From NCBI GenBank assembly GCA_947311845.1, contig CAMZMU010000040.1, positions 53,473,975 to 53,537,974 on the forward strand: 64,000 bases of DNA, written 5' to 3'. Within the stretch, counting starts at the first letter, position 1, and every line of letters starts with the position of its first letter. The notes below the pieces were generated by a model that was not told where the DNA came from, ran no database searches, and saw only the letters and a list, made by a program, of their open reading frames with translations. The stretch comes from Poa pratensis (Eukaryota > Streptophyta > Magnoliopsida > Poales > Poaceae). A program made the position numbers and the translations under genes. Below are positions 44,230-56,206 of the stretch, piece after piece.

Positions 44230-45456
44230 ATCAGTTGTTCCAAGTTTGGCGCCAGATACTTAGTATAACATTACTAGTAAAGCAGACATTAATCTAGAAA
44301 ATAATGTACATGAGTGTAGCAAATCTCTTGAGGTAATTAGAAATCTTGAACAAGCTAGAAGTTATGTATCTGTGGTTAGTAAAGTTAGTCTTTGTGCTAT
44401 TAACGAAAATGGACCAACACTTGATAGTGTTATGATCCTAAAGTTTTATGTGATTTCTTGTCTCGTTGTGAATCATCAGATGAAGATGATGCTTTATTAT
44501 ATAGTTTCATTAAATGTTTAGCCTATATTGTGAGACTATCTACTAAAATAGTGTACTACGTTGCAAGATCTAGAAACATAATTGTTACACCTATAAATAG
44601 AGGCAGGGAAAGAAGTCGAGGTGGAGGTAGGGTAAGGGTGAACCAAACAATATTGTCATAAATAGTTGGAATGTTTTGCAATGCCACAGGTTAAGAGAAG
44701 ATGTGAATACTCTCTCCTTTTTTTTCTTACTTTGCGTTATGGGATTAGTCAAAGTCAAAATTTATTAAGTTTGAACAAATATTTTATAAAATATATCAAC
44801 GTCTACAATTTAAAATCTATTGTACTAGAATCATCATAAAGTATTTTTTTCATATTATATGCAGTTGGTATTATGCATATTGACTTTTTTGTATATTTTT
44901 GGTCAAACTTGACAAAGTTTGACTTTGAGTAAAGCAAGAACGAAAAGTAAATAAAAACGAATGGAGTATTAGATTTCTTAACTATGCTATAGTGGAGTAA
45001 AATTTACCTTTCTAAGTATTCGGAAAACTAAAAAAATTATCTTCTTCTAAATCCAGACCGGTCCGTGGGGCCAAAACCTTATTGTGGTATTTTATACTGT
45101 ACTTGCTGAGGGCTAGTCTCGTGAAATTTTATTTGGATTAAATGAAGACTTTTATGAAGATTCGGAAATCGTGCTAAGATGATGAATAATCATAGAGTTA
45201 GACTCTTTTAGTGGAATTTGGTTAAACAATATAGTATGCTGCTCCTCATAGTAGAGTTCAAAAGGGCCTTTTTTCTTGAAATTGTTCGTATAGCTAACAG
45301 GATGTGACTTTTGTGATAGTGATTTTAGTATCGTTAGAAAAACTAGTGAGTGCCACAAAGTAAGCAAATATTCTTAAGAATTAGATATTGCTGGTAGGCA
45401 ATTGACTTGGTCTAACAACCTAGAAACCCCAGTTTTAGAAAATCGACAACATTTTA
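44230..45456 (+). mobile_element. LINE fragment: ORF1 end and start of ORF2 endonuclease
   Basis: Contains SKADINLENNVHECSKSLEV, CESSDEDDALLYSFIKCLAY and an RGRERSRGGGRVRV basic patch, then text like the ORF2 start, followed by endonuclease remnants (RKTSECHKVSKYS). A Stowaway MITE interrupts it at 44710-44966. Partial copy at 25046-25694 in segment A. Confidence 0.6.
44710..44966. mobile_element. Stowaway MITE, absent from segment A
   Basis: TA-flanked (44708-44709 and 44967-44968). Ends CTCTCTCCTTTTTTTTCTTA and the inverse of CTCCATTCGTTTTTATTTAC. The paralogous site near 25183 (GTGAAGATTAGATTTC) is empty. Confidence 0.8.
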
Positions 45457-45716
45457 CTCCCTCCATTTCTATAAGCAAGGACTATAATTTTTTTGAAAAG
45501 TCAAATAATTAAAGTATAGTTTGATCAAGCTTATAGAAAAAACTATTAACATCTAAAATACCAAATTAATACCGCTAGGTACATCATGAAAAATATCCAT
45601 AGGCTATCAATAAAGCATTATAGTTGTTGATCATTTTCTCTAAAAAAAACTAGTCAAACTTTACATTGCTTGATCTTTGAGAAAATTATAGGCCTTACTT
45701 TCATAAACAGAGGGAG
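45457..45716. mobile_element. Stowaway MITE, shared with segment A
   Basis: TA (45455-45456), CTCCCTCCATTTCTATAAGC at the left, its imperfect inverse at the right, TA (45717-45718). It is 260 bp. A truncated orthologue lies at 25695-25890. Confidence 0.85.
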
Positions 45717-45721
45717 TAGTA

Positions 45722-45882
45722 CTCCCTCCGTTTTTTAATATAAAATGTTTTATCATTTGTCCACATGCACATGCATACAAATGTATGTGGACACATTTTA
45801 GTGTGCATGTTCACTTATTTTAGTGTGTATGTAGACGACATGTAGAGCACCTAAAACATCTTATATTAAAAAACGGAGGGAG
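45722..45882. mobile_element. Stowaway MITE
   Basis: TA (45720-45721) and TA (45883-45884) flank 161 bp with long inverted ends CTCCCTCCGTTTTTTAATAT. It lies 5 bp from the previous MITE and has no counterpart in segment A. Confidence 0.92.
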
Positions 45883-46311
45883 TAGATGGGAGAAGGATTT
45901 TCCTTTGGTTTATATTAGGCCTTCACCGTTTGTTGTGTGTTTGATGTTCAGTTTAAAAGTCGGATATTTATTTTCATTCTGCTCACTGAATGCTCAGCAT
46001 TTTTCTTTTGAAAACTGAAACAAAGATGCAATTTTGTATACATTGCGCTTATCGCTTACTGACCGACCTACTGGCCTTGTGAGCAGACGCAAGCTGGGTG
46101 GTCGACACGTATCCTGTGGTACCCACTATATGTTCAAATCAGTTGTCCGTAGGAATTGCCACTTTGGTGCTGGCAGCCAGTCGATACAACGACGATGAAC
46201 CTTGCACAAAAATGGAAATGAGCAGTGCTTACACACGCTGGGCTAGTCTGCAGCCACATGCTCCTACAACTTGTAGTGGTAGCAGTCTGCACTTTCACAA
46301 GTCGTAGGCTA

Positions 46312-46436
46312 TCTAATCGATGAATTTCTCGTCCTTTTCGTTTTCTTTTCCTTTTTTACTGGCTTTCCGGCCTTTTGTTAACCTCCTATCTAATCGATGA
46401 ATTTAACAACCAAATTGCTAATATTCAAAAAAAAAA
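46312..46436 (+). mobile_element. Short poly-A retroposon
   Basis: Flanked by a 13-bp TSD with one mismatch: AAGTCGTAGGCTA (46299-46311) and AAGTTGTAGGCTA (46437-46449). The end TTGCTAATATTC plus A run resembles the end of the element at 29968-38004. An internal direct repeat TCTAATCGATGAATTT occurs at both its start and near its tail. Confidence 0.7.
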
Positions 46437-46560
46437 AAGTTGTAGGCTACAGTAGTTCACGCGCAGAGACGGAAATGCTGCTGGGAAGGCTCACACGCTG
46501 CCCAGTGCCCACGACAGAGAGCCGAACCGGTCATCAAAATCTCTGTGCGTGTAGAAATTA

Positions 46561-46717
46561 CTCCCTCTATTTTATAATATAAAATGTTTTAGATATTCTA
46601 ATACAAACTATATACGGATGTATTAGACATATTTTAGTTTGTAGATTCACTCATTTTGTTCTCTATGAAGTATGTACTAGAATAACTAAAACATTTTATG
46701 CCACGTAATGGAGAGAG
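46561..46717. mobile_element. Stowaway MITE
   Basis: TA (46559-46560) and TA (46718-46719); CTCCCTCTATTTTATAATAT at the left and an inverse-like right end. Absent from segment A. Confidence 0.85.
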
Positions 46718-46872
46718 TACCAGTTTGCGGCTGGGGACGCTCACATGCCCGTACAAGAGTTCATGCGCATAGACCTAGATATTGATTTGGGCCGATGCAT
46801 TAGTGGGACGTACAAAAACTTTTAGAGTCATCACTTGTCTACTGTCCAAGGAGAGAACATAAAACCAACTTA

Positions 46873-47600
46873 GAGCATCTCTATCAGATCCATAAAACGC
46901 CACCGGCCCGGAAAATTCAAGCCGATATGCGAGTTTGTGCTTTTCTCGCCCGAGCAGTTATCGCATATTGGCCTGGCCCGGATAAAAATATCCGGGGATC
47001 CGGATAAGCATCCCCTCCACCACTATATCAAGGGTAACAGGGGCATTTCAGGTGAGCTCCCCTGACCCATTCCGCCGCGATTTGTCTCCTCCGTGGCTAG
47101 GGTTAGCAAACTTGCGGCGAGCCGTGGATGACCTTCGGCCATCCGCGTCATTTTCTCAAAGTCCGGCCACATCGGAGCGAGTGGGAGCCGTGGGGGTGCG
47201 CTTCCAAGCAAGCGCGCCCGCCAACCGTCGCTGCCTCGTGCGCCCGACGCGTGGTGATCTCCAGCGACGAGGACGACGAGCGCAAGGCGGCGCGGTCCAA
47301 GAAGGCGCGGGACCGTGGCCGCCTCTCGGAGCAGCGGCGGGGACGGCACGATTCGGATGTGAACGCCAAGCACATCACGCCAAATGTAGTGCGAACCCGA
47401 GAGACCAAGCGTGCCCTTGTGGGGGACAAGGAGGCGACAGCGACCGATGACCCAGAAGCGCTGCATGAGGGAGCTCGGGAGGAGCACATGCTCACGTGGG
47501 CGGAGCACACCTCCGCCGTGGCCTTCTACCTCAACATCGATAACACCCCATATCGGAACGAGCTCGGTCCTTGAAGCCTAGGGTTAGGGTTTTTCTTGGT
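46873..47600 (+). mobile_element. Harbinger fragment, left terminus only
   Basis: TTA then GAGCATCTCTATCAGATCC, followed by CCGGCCCGGA-type subterminal text and a GC-rich region with an open frame at 47128-47574. That frame carries VVISSDEDDERKAARSKKAR, acidic then basic, with no known domain. No right terminus was found. Confidence 0.5.
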
Positions 47601-48539
47601 TTTATAAAAGTGTTCATGAACTATGTTTATTCTTCGTTTCCATCTGTGGTTTGCGTTGGATGAACTGCCGTGTGATCAACTACAAATTCTCGCACAAACT
47701 AGTTTCTCGAATTATCTGGTACCGTTTTGCGTATATGTTCTGCCGGATGCATCTGCAACATGTGAAACTAGTTTCTGGGGATCAAAGAATTGAAATATAT
47801 GTAACGAAGTTTAAACATGAGAAACAAATCACGAATACTATGGGAAGCATTTAGACTACATGGAAAAAAACTCTAGGCAAGAGGAACAAGAACTAGAAAC
47901 ATGCGAAACAAAATTTAAACACACGAGAATCATATCATCACTAATATAGGAACAAATCTATCCAAAGTCGAGCAGAATATTTAGCACAAATGGAAGATCA
48001 TACAGAACACAAATTTAACTCGTGAAAAAATAATGTACTAAGTTTAGCCTACTTGCAACAAAACTTTAGCAGTCTCACAACAAAAAACACAACTATTTAT
48101 GACAAAACAAAATAGCGCCATAGAACACACCCACATTGTAAGAGGAACAATTCTCTAGGCTAAATGGAACAAAAAATTATTGAAAACATAGATTTGAAAA
48201 AAAGATAAATAAAAATGAAAATGGAAATAAAAGACAAAAAATGTATCAAAGAAGAAAGAAGGCAGCGAAAAAAACAAAGAACATAAACAGAGTTTGTAGT
48301 CTCCATGACACAATGAAGGGAAGAAAGGGAAGTGAACAAAGGAGTAATGCTACACCTATAGATGAAATATTACAGATCAATCTTACGGGATTCGATGAGA
48401 AAATCAGGGGCGGGACCCACTGATATTTTCGTGGGGAGGAGGGGTGTGTTTGTCTGTGGGGAGAGGGGACGGGACGAATCGGACGTGGACACATACTTTT
48501 GTAAGCTTTAGTCCATAGCGGTCACATCCTTAACTCTAC
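47601..48539. other. A-rich intergenic DNA; no gene seen
   Basis: Many AAACAAAATT phrases; nothing recognisable. Confidence 0.5.
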
Positions 48540-48542
48540 CTG

Positions 48543-48728
48543 CACTACTAGAAATCCCCTTATTTTTTACGGTACATTTTAATAACCGACGGCTGCTCGG
48601 CTAATAACCGACGGTGCCACGAATTACGGACAGTTTTGGGCCAACGCTCGGTTATACCTATGTCCGACGGTAATCTAAAATAGCCGACGGTAAATCACCC
48701 CTAGGCTATATTGCGATATCTAGTAGTG
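48543..48728. mobile_element. CACTA (En/Spm) MITE
   Basis: Begins CACTACTAGAAATCCCC and ends ATATCTAGTAGTG, the exact CACTA terminal form, with 3-bp TSD CTG (48540-48542 and 48729-48731). Interior repeats of CCGACGGTAA-type text occur in both orientations. Confidence 0.93.
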
Positions 48729-48731
48729 CTG

Positions 48732-49440
48732 GGCCGAGCCCACAGACAGGTACCTCGAGCGTGACCGAGCAGTTTCCGGGACAGGATTTGTCGGCAAAGC
48801 CTAGGTGTCATGTACCGCAAGAGCTATTCCGCTCCGCGTACCCTCGAGAGCACTTTGGGCCATGCCCGTTTGGCGCGACGAGCGACCGGAGAAGAGGAAG
48901 ATAGAGCATAGATGATAGGCGCGAGCCACCAGAGAAGACAGGGACGAGCGCCGGAGACAGAGACCGACCTCACCGGAGATGTGGATGACGCGGTTAGCCA
49001 CGACGTCATCGGCGAGGCGAGGAAGTGACCTCACCGTAGCCGACAACAATGCGGCTTGCCACGGCGCCACATGTGGAGGTGAGGAAGAGACTTAACGAGT
49101 GGGGGCGTGGGTCGGTGGCCGGCGTCGGAGAAGAAACGGGGTGCGGGGGTTTAGAGGGAAGGCAGACCAGCAGCGTCAGCAGGCAGTGGCAGGGCGGGGA
49201 GGGGGGGAGGATCGACAAGGAGCAGTGTTGGAGGGAATATCGTAGACGGACTGACGGAGACGATGAAAATACAGTGATACACCTAATATGGGCGGAGACC
49301 ATTGTCACAGAGGTACACGGTGACTGTGGGCCGAGCGGAATGTGCTGCGCGCGCTGGTCGGGAAATAGGGGCTCCCGGATTTGCCCGTCTGGAAGAATCA
49401 GCCCAAAACTGGCCAGGATTGTCCTCATCCCTACATTCTC
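48732..49440. other. Intergenic DNA left of gene C
   Basis: GC-moderate sequence with overlapping open frames but no domains. Its right end merges into the conserved flank shared with gene A (CCAGGATTGT near 49411). Confidence 0.5.
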
Positions 49441-49653
49441 CTCAAAGAAATAGAATGTCAGAAACAACATAAATAGTCCCTTTTCAGCGTAATCCCCCCA
49501 CACACACATAGTCTCGACAACACTTGTCTAATTAAATGCAGCAGCTGATATCCATTGCCATGCCAAATCGTCTGAAGACAAAACTTAGCAGGCATCCGAA
49601 GGAGAGAAGCGTGGGCGCCGGGCGGCATGGCGTCACGTCCCCCACCGCGCACG

Positions 49654-51361
49654 CTAATGAGTAGGCATGTGGAGCGGCACGACGAGCCGCGCCGGATCGA
49701 GGTGCGGGTAGCGGCGCAGCGCGGCGCGCTTCATGTCCTCCATGCCGCGCTCGTACCCCCGCAGCTCCCGCTCCGCCAGTGCGCGCGCGTGCTCCGACCC
49801 CGAGAACCCCCGCTCCGCCGTCTTGGCCATCTCCGCGTTCGTCTTGGTCTCGGCGAGCTCGGCCTTCGCCTCGCGGAGCTCCTCGCGCAGCGCGTCGACC
49901 TCCCGCTCTCTCGCCCTCAGCTTCTTCTCGAGCTCCCGAGCGTAGCCCAGCGAGAAGGCCACCTCGTTTGCAGCCTGTCACGAATTGCGCCATTGGCCAC
50001 CATGCAATGCATGTCGATTAGTCCGGAACAAACCACGCATAAAGGTGGCAGATTTCTTATCGGGTCACTCTGTTCTGTGCGCGAACCGTAATTCACCTGG
50101 AGCACCGACGTGTAGCTGGAGGCGACGACGTCGGCCGGCTTGGACGCCGCGAGCTCGCGCCCCCGCCACGGCGGGACGATACCCTGCAGCAGCTGCCTCG
50201 CCGCCTTCCAGTCGGTCGTGTCTCCGTCGCGATGCTCACTGGTATTCGATGGCGTCTTAAGGGTGGAAAAGCCTGGCGGGGAAGAGTGGCCCGATGACGA
50301 GTTCTCGCCGAACGCGTGCTCCTCCGCCAGCTTCCTCTTCTTCCCAGACGACGGCGCGAAAGGCGGCGCCTCGTAGTCCGGCCCCGCCTCGCACTTCACT
50401 TTCGCCATCTCCGCTGACGCCCGCGCGGCGGCGACCTCGGCTGCCTTCTCTGCCCGGATATCCTCCATAGTGATCTGATGAACTGGTGCGCCCATCCCTA
50501 TCACATAAAAATCGGTCAAATCACGAATAAAAGTAGTACAATTCACAGCGGCAGTTCGAGATCCTGATTGAGTTCCACAATGCTGAAAAATCCACCTTGA
50601 GGAGTTGGCGGCGGCGATGGTTGCCCGATGATGCTGGCCGCGACCATGTTGCTCTCGGAGAGATACATCCTGAGTTCAATCGGGGAGCCGCCTCGAGCGC
50701 GCAGCAGGTTAGCCGCCACTACCTTCTCCGCGCCGGTGAGCTCCGGGTCGTACTTGGCGGACCTAAAACCCCAGTGCACGGGACACGGCCACGGCGCCGA
50801 CGACGACAGGAAGAAAAATTCCTTCTTCCACCCCTGATTCTTGAGGGTCAGCGGGCGGAAGAGCAAACCGACGGCTTCCTTACCGCGGAAGGAGTATAGC
50901 TTCTGCTGGAACGTGCAGAGCACGAAGAAGTGCCGGAACACGGCCAGCGACGGCGGCACGCCGGTGAAATGGGAGAGCACGACGAATCCGGCGAGGGCGC
51001 GCCACCCATTGGGCGTGAGCTGGCCCGGGGCGATCCCGAAGTGGCTGAGCACCGTGCCGTAGAACGGGTGGAGCGGCAGGCGCATCCCGGCCACAAGCGC
51101 GTCGACGTACACGCAGACGGATCCGGGCGGTGGCGGCGCGCACGGAGACCGGTCGCCGGCGAGGACTGGGGTGAAGTCGTCGGGAATGGAGTACTTCCTA
51201 CAGATGGCCCTCAGGTTTTCTTTGGTGCGCACCCGCGACCTTGAGGCGATCCGCGAGGGCACGCTGTCGTCGTCGCTGTCGTCGGTGCTGGTGCGAAGAT
51301 ATCGGCCGCGGTTTGGGTCGTCGAGGCTAGCGGCCGGTGACCAGGATGGTGAGGATGCCAT
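49654..51361 (-). CDS. Gene C: intact three-exon 'putative gypsy-type transposon' domain protein with coiled coil
   Basis: Exons 51361-50596, 50497-50097 and 49974-49654 join in phase to 495 codons with the same intron phases as gene B. Begins MASSPSWSPAASLDDPNRGR. The domain core includes KYSIPDDFTPVLAGDRSPC, VCVYVDALVAGMRLPLHPFY, PNGWRALAGFVVLSHF and GWKKEFFFLSSSAPWPCPVH. Exon 2 carries SGKKRKLAEEHA (putative nuclear signal) and a conserved DWKAARQLLQGIVPP segment. Exon 3 is a shorter coiled coil (LREELREAKAELAETKTNAE) and ends ALRRYPHLDPARLVVPLHM. No stop or frameshift in any exon. Molecular role unknown. Confidence 0.87.
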
Positions 51362-51469
51362 GGTGGGGGCTGTGCTTGTGCGGCGGCGCAGGTGGGCTAG
51401 TGCCTACAGATTTGTTCCATGCCCAAAACCAAGTAACTAGGTCAAAGTGGTAAACGACGTCCACACCAT

Positions 51470-52288
51470 TTTTTTTAGGAAGCTATGTTAGAAAGGTGAT
51501 GTTGTAAAATAATTCTTTAGTTTCACTCAATATTTAGGAGATAAGAAAAAACTCAGATTGTTCATGAAGTAAAAAATAATAATCAAACTATGCATGATGG
51601 TATACTGTGTTGAACTAGCATGGTGGCCCTTGCAGTTGCCCTGTAAATAGCTATAAATTATATCTATGCTTCCAAAGTTAATAATCCTCCTGATTTTGGT
51701 TCTATAGTAACCAAAATTTTGTAATTAACACAAAATATCATGTGTGCGGAAAATCCCTTTTTTATCATCTATTTATTACTTGTGTTTGAAAAAATTGACT
51801 TTGTTAGCGAAGTGAAGAAATGATTCTTGTTGTGAAACTGCACGGGCTAAGATTTCTTTTCTTTATCTTGCCCAAGTCCTTTTTAAATTTCTCTCAGATA
51901 CTTTGTTTGTTATGAAATATTTGAAGCCCTACGTTTGCATTTAAATATATGACATTTTAGACACAAACATTGGTCATAAGATTTAAAAATGTAAAAATAT
52001 GTTACAAAATATAAAAATGGAAATCTTGAATCTCTTTGGGCTCCAATTTGTTTTAATTACCCCGTTTAGTCGTTAGATTTTATGTTGATCATGGTCTACA
52101 TTGAATATTAAGGAGTTACAAACCATGCATCTAGATTGAAACAAAAAAGTGCACATTAAACTACGTCATCATTTATGTACACATGTTCCTTATTAATTTT
52201 CTCGTGGCCGTCGATATAACAACCATATATTGTTTTTCACACACAAACCAATCGTTCCCTAGGGTTTAATACCAGTCCCATAAAATTC
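51470..52288. other. Intergenic DNA upstream of gene C; no gene seen
   Basis: A/T-rich with no element ends recognised. Contains the promoter side of gene C, but no clear TATA box could be assigned. Confidence 0.5.
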
Positions 52289-52290
52289 TA

Positions 52291-52590
52291 CTCCCTCCGT
52301 CCTCAAATAAGTGGATGTTTAGGTTTGAAATTTTTCCACAAAAGAGTATACGTCCAGATTCCCAATGCACTTTGAAGTGGAGAAAAATGTTTCTCTCTCA
52401 TCACACGGGAATCAAGTCCAATAATGTCTAATGCATGTTATTCTCATTTTCTACATGCACTTAGCTCATTGGAGGTGGGGCAATTAAGGAAGAGAGAGAT
52501 GGTATTTGCACATTCCCAATGCATTGTTTAATCCATTCCATAATTTGTCTTCAAATGTCTATATGCCCACTTATTTGAGGACGGAGGGAG
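52291..52590. mobile_element. Stowaway-type MITE, 300 bp
   Basis: TA (52289-52290), CTCCCTCCGTCCTCAAATAA and its perfect inverse at the right, TA (52591-52592). Confidence 0.92.
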
Positions 52591-52676
52591 TATGTAGCAA
52601 TCTACTAATTGGAACAACTCGTAAGAAATCACAAACTGCATTGTTGTCCCAATTCCATCGAATCTGGTGTCAAGTA

Positions 52677-52799
52677 CTCTTTCCATTATAAATTAGATGA
52701 CTTTCATTTGTCTAAATGTGGATGTATCTATACTTATAACATGTCTAGATACATTCACATTTGGGCAAATTGAAATCATCTAATATGGAACGGAGGGAG
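52677..52799. mobile_element. Stowaway-type MITE, 123 bp
   Basis: TA (52675-52676), left end CTCTTTCCATTATAAATTAG, right end the inverse of CTCCCTCCGTTCCATATTAG, TA (52800-52801). The interior forms a long hairpin around TCTAGATACATTCACATTT. Confidence 0.88.
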
Positions 52800-52802
52800 T
52801 AG

Positions 52803-54384
52803 AAGGTTAGTGAAAGAAAAGTAATTGGACAACTAAAAAACTAGACCTTTTTTTTGGTGTGTTTTGAGAATTATTAATTGTAGAATTTTAAACTAGTAGC
52901 AAACTAAAGTTAACAGTGTTTCTTATAGAGAAAATCGACCGTGTTTCTTGGGTTCAGTTGATCACTCTGTGGAATATATGGGGACGCGGAAAAACAAGTG
53001 TGGATGTGAGAAAAGGCACAGTTAATACAAAAATGCAGTCTAAGCGAGGAAGGTTCCACACCTGTCCAAACCTCTCCTTGGATAGTGTTTGTTGTTATTT
53101 TCCAAAAAAAAAATGGTTTCAACTTAACCGAGTTCAAAAGATATTGCAGTTTCCGTGGCGTGCTATTTACCCAAAAATCGGTAGTACCAACCTGTTTGCA
53201 GGTAGTAGTACCGCACCCCTTTACAGGGCCAGTGGCACAACCATTCGTCCCCACGCCATAGTGCCATGTACTAATTTCGAGCCATAGTGCCATGTACTAA
53301 CCACCGGTAGTACCACGGCTACTACAGGCCTACTGCCGGTAATAAAACAGACGTTTCGCTTTTGTAGTCCCTGGTTTTTAAGTCAATAGTTGGCCCGCTA
53401 CTAAGCCGGTACTACCTGCGGAAATACATATTGGAAAACAAAGAATTCGACCTACATAAACTCCAAGATCTAATCTATGAAAATGCAAGTCAAAGATTGC
53501 ATCCAGATAAATACCAACAACTATAGCGGAAGTAGATTGTTCCTGAAGCCAATGATGCAAATCCCTCCGACTAGGTGTATCCTTCCCAGCCGCAAGGATC
53601 GAAAGCACGTCCCTCCGCAGATATCGATACGTACGTTATAGAGCTTGATTGTCACCAAAATATAGAGCTTTCAATTGAACAGTACTCAAAATATAGAGCT
53701 TGATTGTCACCAATTCCAAACAAGACATGGGTTTTCCATCATTTTATCTGACATTCATATGAAACAAATGTGTACCATGTTCATCTATGCACTTTGTAGC
53801 AAAAACATCAACACAATCACTCATATTGCGCCTGTATGATCTACAATGAAACAAATCAAAACCACAAACTTTTGTTCACGAAAAATCCTTAATAATTGTC
53901 AAAGACGAAAATGCGGGACAAAATCCCCTAATCCACCTTGTTTTCTGACCAAAATACACCATGATCATCCCTCCCTAAACCCAACCTAAACCTGCACCAA
54001 AACGGAGAAAAACTGCGGATAAATAGTTCGTGGTCCGGCGTTTCCTCGTTGAACGAGCGGAGCTGCATATCGGGTGGCATCAAGACGAAACCGGCGATCG
54101 CGACGTTATCTGCGACGGTGGAGTATTCGACGTGGATGGGACGGGTTTCGCCACACGATGCAAATTTCAGAGGGAACGAAGAGATAGGTAGATATCAGTA
54201 TTTACAAAAATAATCAGGACAAGTTTGCTATTTAACCGCGGGCGGACAAAGCTAATGACCGAACAAAGTGATTCTTCGGACTGATAGGTTTTTTTATAAA
54301 AATAACATGTGGTGGCGTCCAACTGACCAATTCTGATTATTCTCACCAAATCACCACGGCCTATTGAGTATTAGGACCGTGGTA
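52803..54384. other. Intergenic DNA; no gene seen
   Basis: A 20-bp phrase GCCATAGTGCCATGTACTAA is repeated at 53259-53278 and 53281-53300. CAAAATATAGAGCTT is also repeated near 53655 and 53690. No coding frame stands out. Confidence 0.5.
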
Positions 54385-54425
54385 TCAGAGCATCTCCACC
54401 GGGGGCTCCAAATCGGTGTCCGGCA

Positions 54426-54439
54426 CCCCCCCCCCCCCC
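54426..54439. repeat. Poly-C tract (14 C)
   Basis: Homopolymer expansion in the Harbinger subterminal GGCACCCCC segment; the corresponding place in the 22595-24329 element has five C. Confidence 0.9.
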
Positions 54440-54689
54440 AATTGAGGCGCAATTGGGGGTGCCGGACATGTGTCCGCCCGAATGGAGGGTGCAGCCCACA
54501 GGGGCGCACCCCAAAGGCCCACCCCCCAAACGGTCCTAATTTTGAGCATTAGATCGAACACCTTGCGGGCTACGCTTAGTCTAGTGCACACAAGACAAGT
54601 TTAAAGGAACCTCCCCAAGCTTAGTCTAGTGCACACAAGAATAGAAACTTAAGCGCTACGCTCCCCGGCAACGGCACCAGAAAAGTACT

Positions 54690-56206
54690 TGATTACCCCC
54701 AAGAGCAGGGGATCACTATAGCACCTCTCAATGTGGAAGTAAGGTATCGATCCGCAGGAGCAAGAAGGAAAAGTTATCTATTCCCTACAACTAAAGTGTC
54801 ACAAGTTTTAGTTGATTATGCACTAAACAAGTTTAAGGAGCAAGGTGGTTGATTTGATGGATGGAAGTTTAATGTAACCAAACAAGAATGTAAAAGTGTC
54901 CCAATCCTCTTCAATGCAAGAGGACAAGACAAAGGTTTTCTCTTATAGGAACAATGGACATGGGTTCATGGGTTCACTTAATCCTCTCTCTCTCATCTAT
55001 GGTGATTATCATGTTATAGATAAAGTACACATAATTGTCATGTTTTAATGGTAGCTTTTATAACGGCTACATGTCCTAAAACACATAGTTGAAAGAAATA
55101 CTCATTTGTGTTGCTAGTGTCACCCTCGTAAGGCTAGCGTGGTTGCTGTCACACCCACATCATACTTCTCCCTTTTTACCCCCAGATAAAGGATGTTGGA
55201 CGGTACTGTGTCACTCAATACCTATGCCTTCTGTCACATTGGCCACCCAGTACCCACATACATCATACTTCATAATGGATAATATTCTAAACACTAGTGC
55301 AATGATTTATATTTCGTGTGTGTGACCACATCTCTCTCATCTATCTACACTTGGTGGTGTCAATCACCTCATGATAAAGATAAACAAGGCATTATGCATA
55401 AATCAAACCATCACATGCATCATAGAATATCTCCAAAGTATGACAAGTCATAAAAGATCCAACACAACAGTAAATGCATAACAAATATTATCTCACACCA
55501 CAATATCCACCATGGGAATTACATAGATGACCGTAATCATGTTCAGCAGCTCATACGGTACTAATTAGTGAAGCTCAAAGAGAGGAGAGATACATAAGTT
55601 ACCACCACAAACCCAAATCCAGGGGGTGGACTACTCCCCCTTCATCATGGAGACGGTGGAGAAGTCGTTGGAGAAGGTGGAGACCACCCGGCAGCGCCCC
55701 GCCGGAGTTTTCCCCCTCCAATCTGCAGCTCCTGATCTCCGTTTCGGTGTTTCTGTGTTTGTGCGGCGCTCCTTCCAGAGAACGTCGGGGGACCTTTTTT
55801 ATAGGCGTTTTTAGGTCAAGACGATGTCGGTGGAGAAAAGATCGAAGGCAACGGAGCCACGAGGCCCAAACGGGTGGGTCCCACGCGGCTACAGTACCTG
55901 GCCGTGGGCCACCCCCTTTTGGCCTCGACCTCCGTTTGTTCGCTTCCTTCGCCCACAGGTCTTCTTCCTTCCAAATATTGACGCCCGTAAATTTCCAGGT
56001 GATTTCGTTGACGTTTGGGTCCCTGAAACATTAAAATAAAAAACGGGGTTTTCTGCCTGTGCAGGGTTAATTCCATAAAAATAGGAAATAAATGAATATT
56101 CCCAAAAATCATTATAAAACATTGATATAACCCTTATATGATGCAAATATGATTGGAATATAAGCAATTAAAGTGCAAAGTTCATGTATGCATTTTACAT
56201 GCATCA
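54690..56206 (-). repeat. 3' LTR
   Basis: 1517 bp. Plus-strand ends TGATTACCCCCAAGAGC and TTTACATGCATCA. It is highly similar to 59751-61271 with scattered substitutions and small indels, more than between the LTRs of the element at 30659-37332. Confidence 0.88.

Larger units (their letters stand above)
46055..46835. repeat. Segmental-duplication block, copy 2
   Basis: Counterpart of 26020-26415, expanded by a 125-bp retroposon (46312-46436) and a Stowaway MITE (46561-46717). Confidence 0.75.

Noticed and set aside
54382..54393. TGGTATCAGAGC, identical to the common plant initiator-Met primer binding site
   Set aside because: It is formed by chance from flanking TGG-TA, the TCA target duplication and the Harbinger terminus GAGCATCTCC; no LTR ends just before it.
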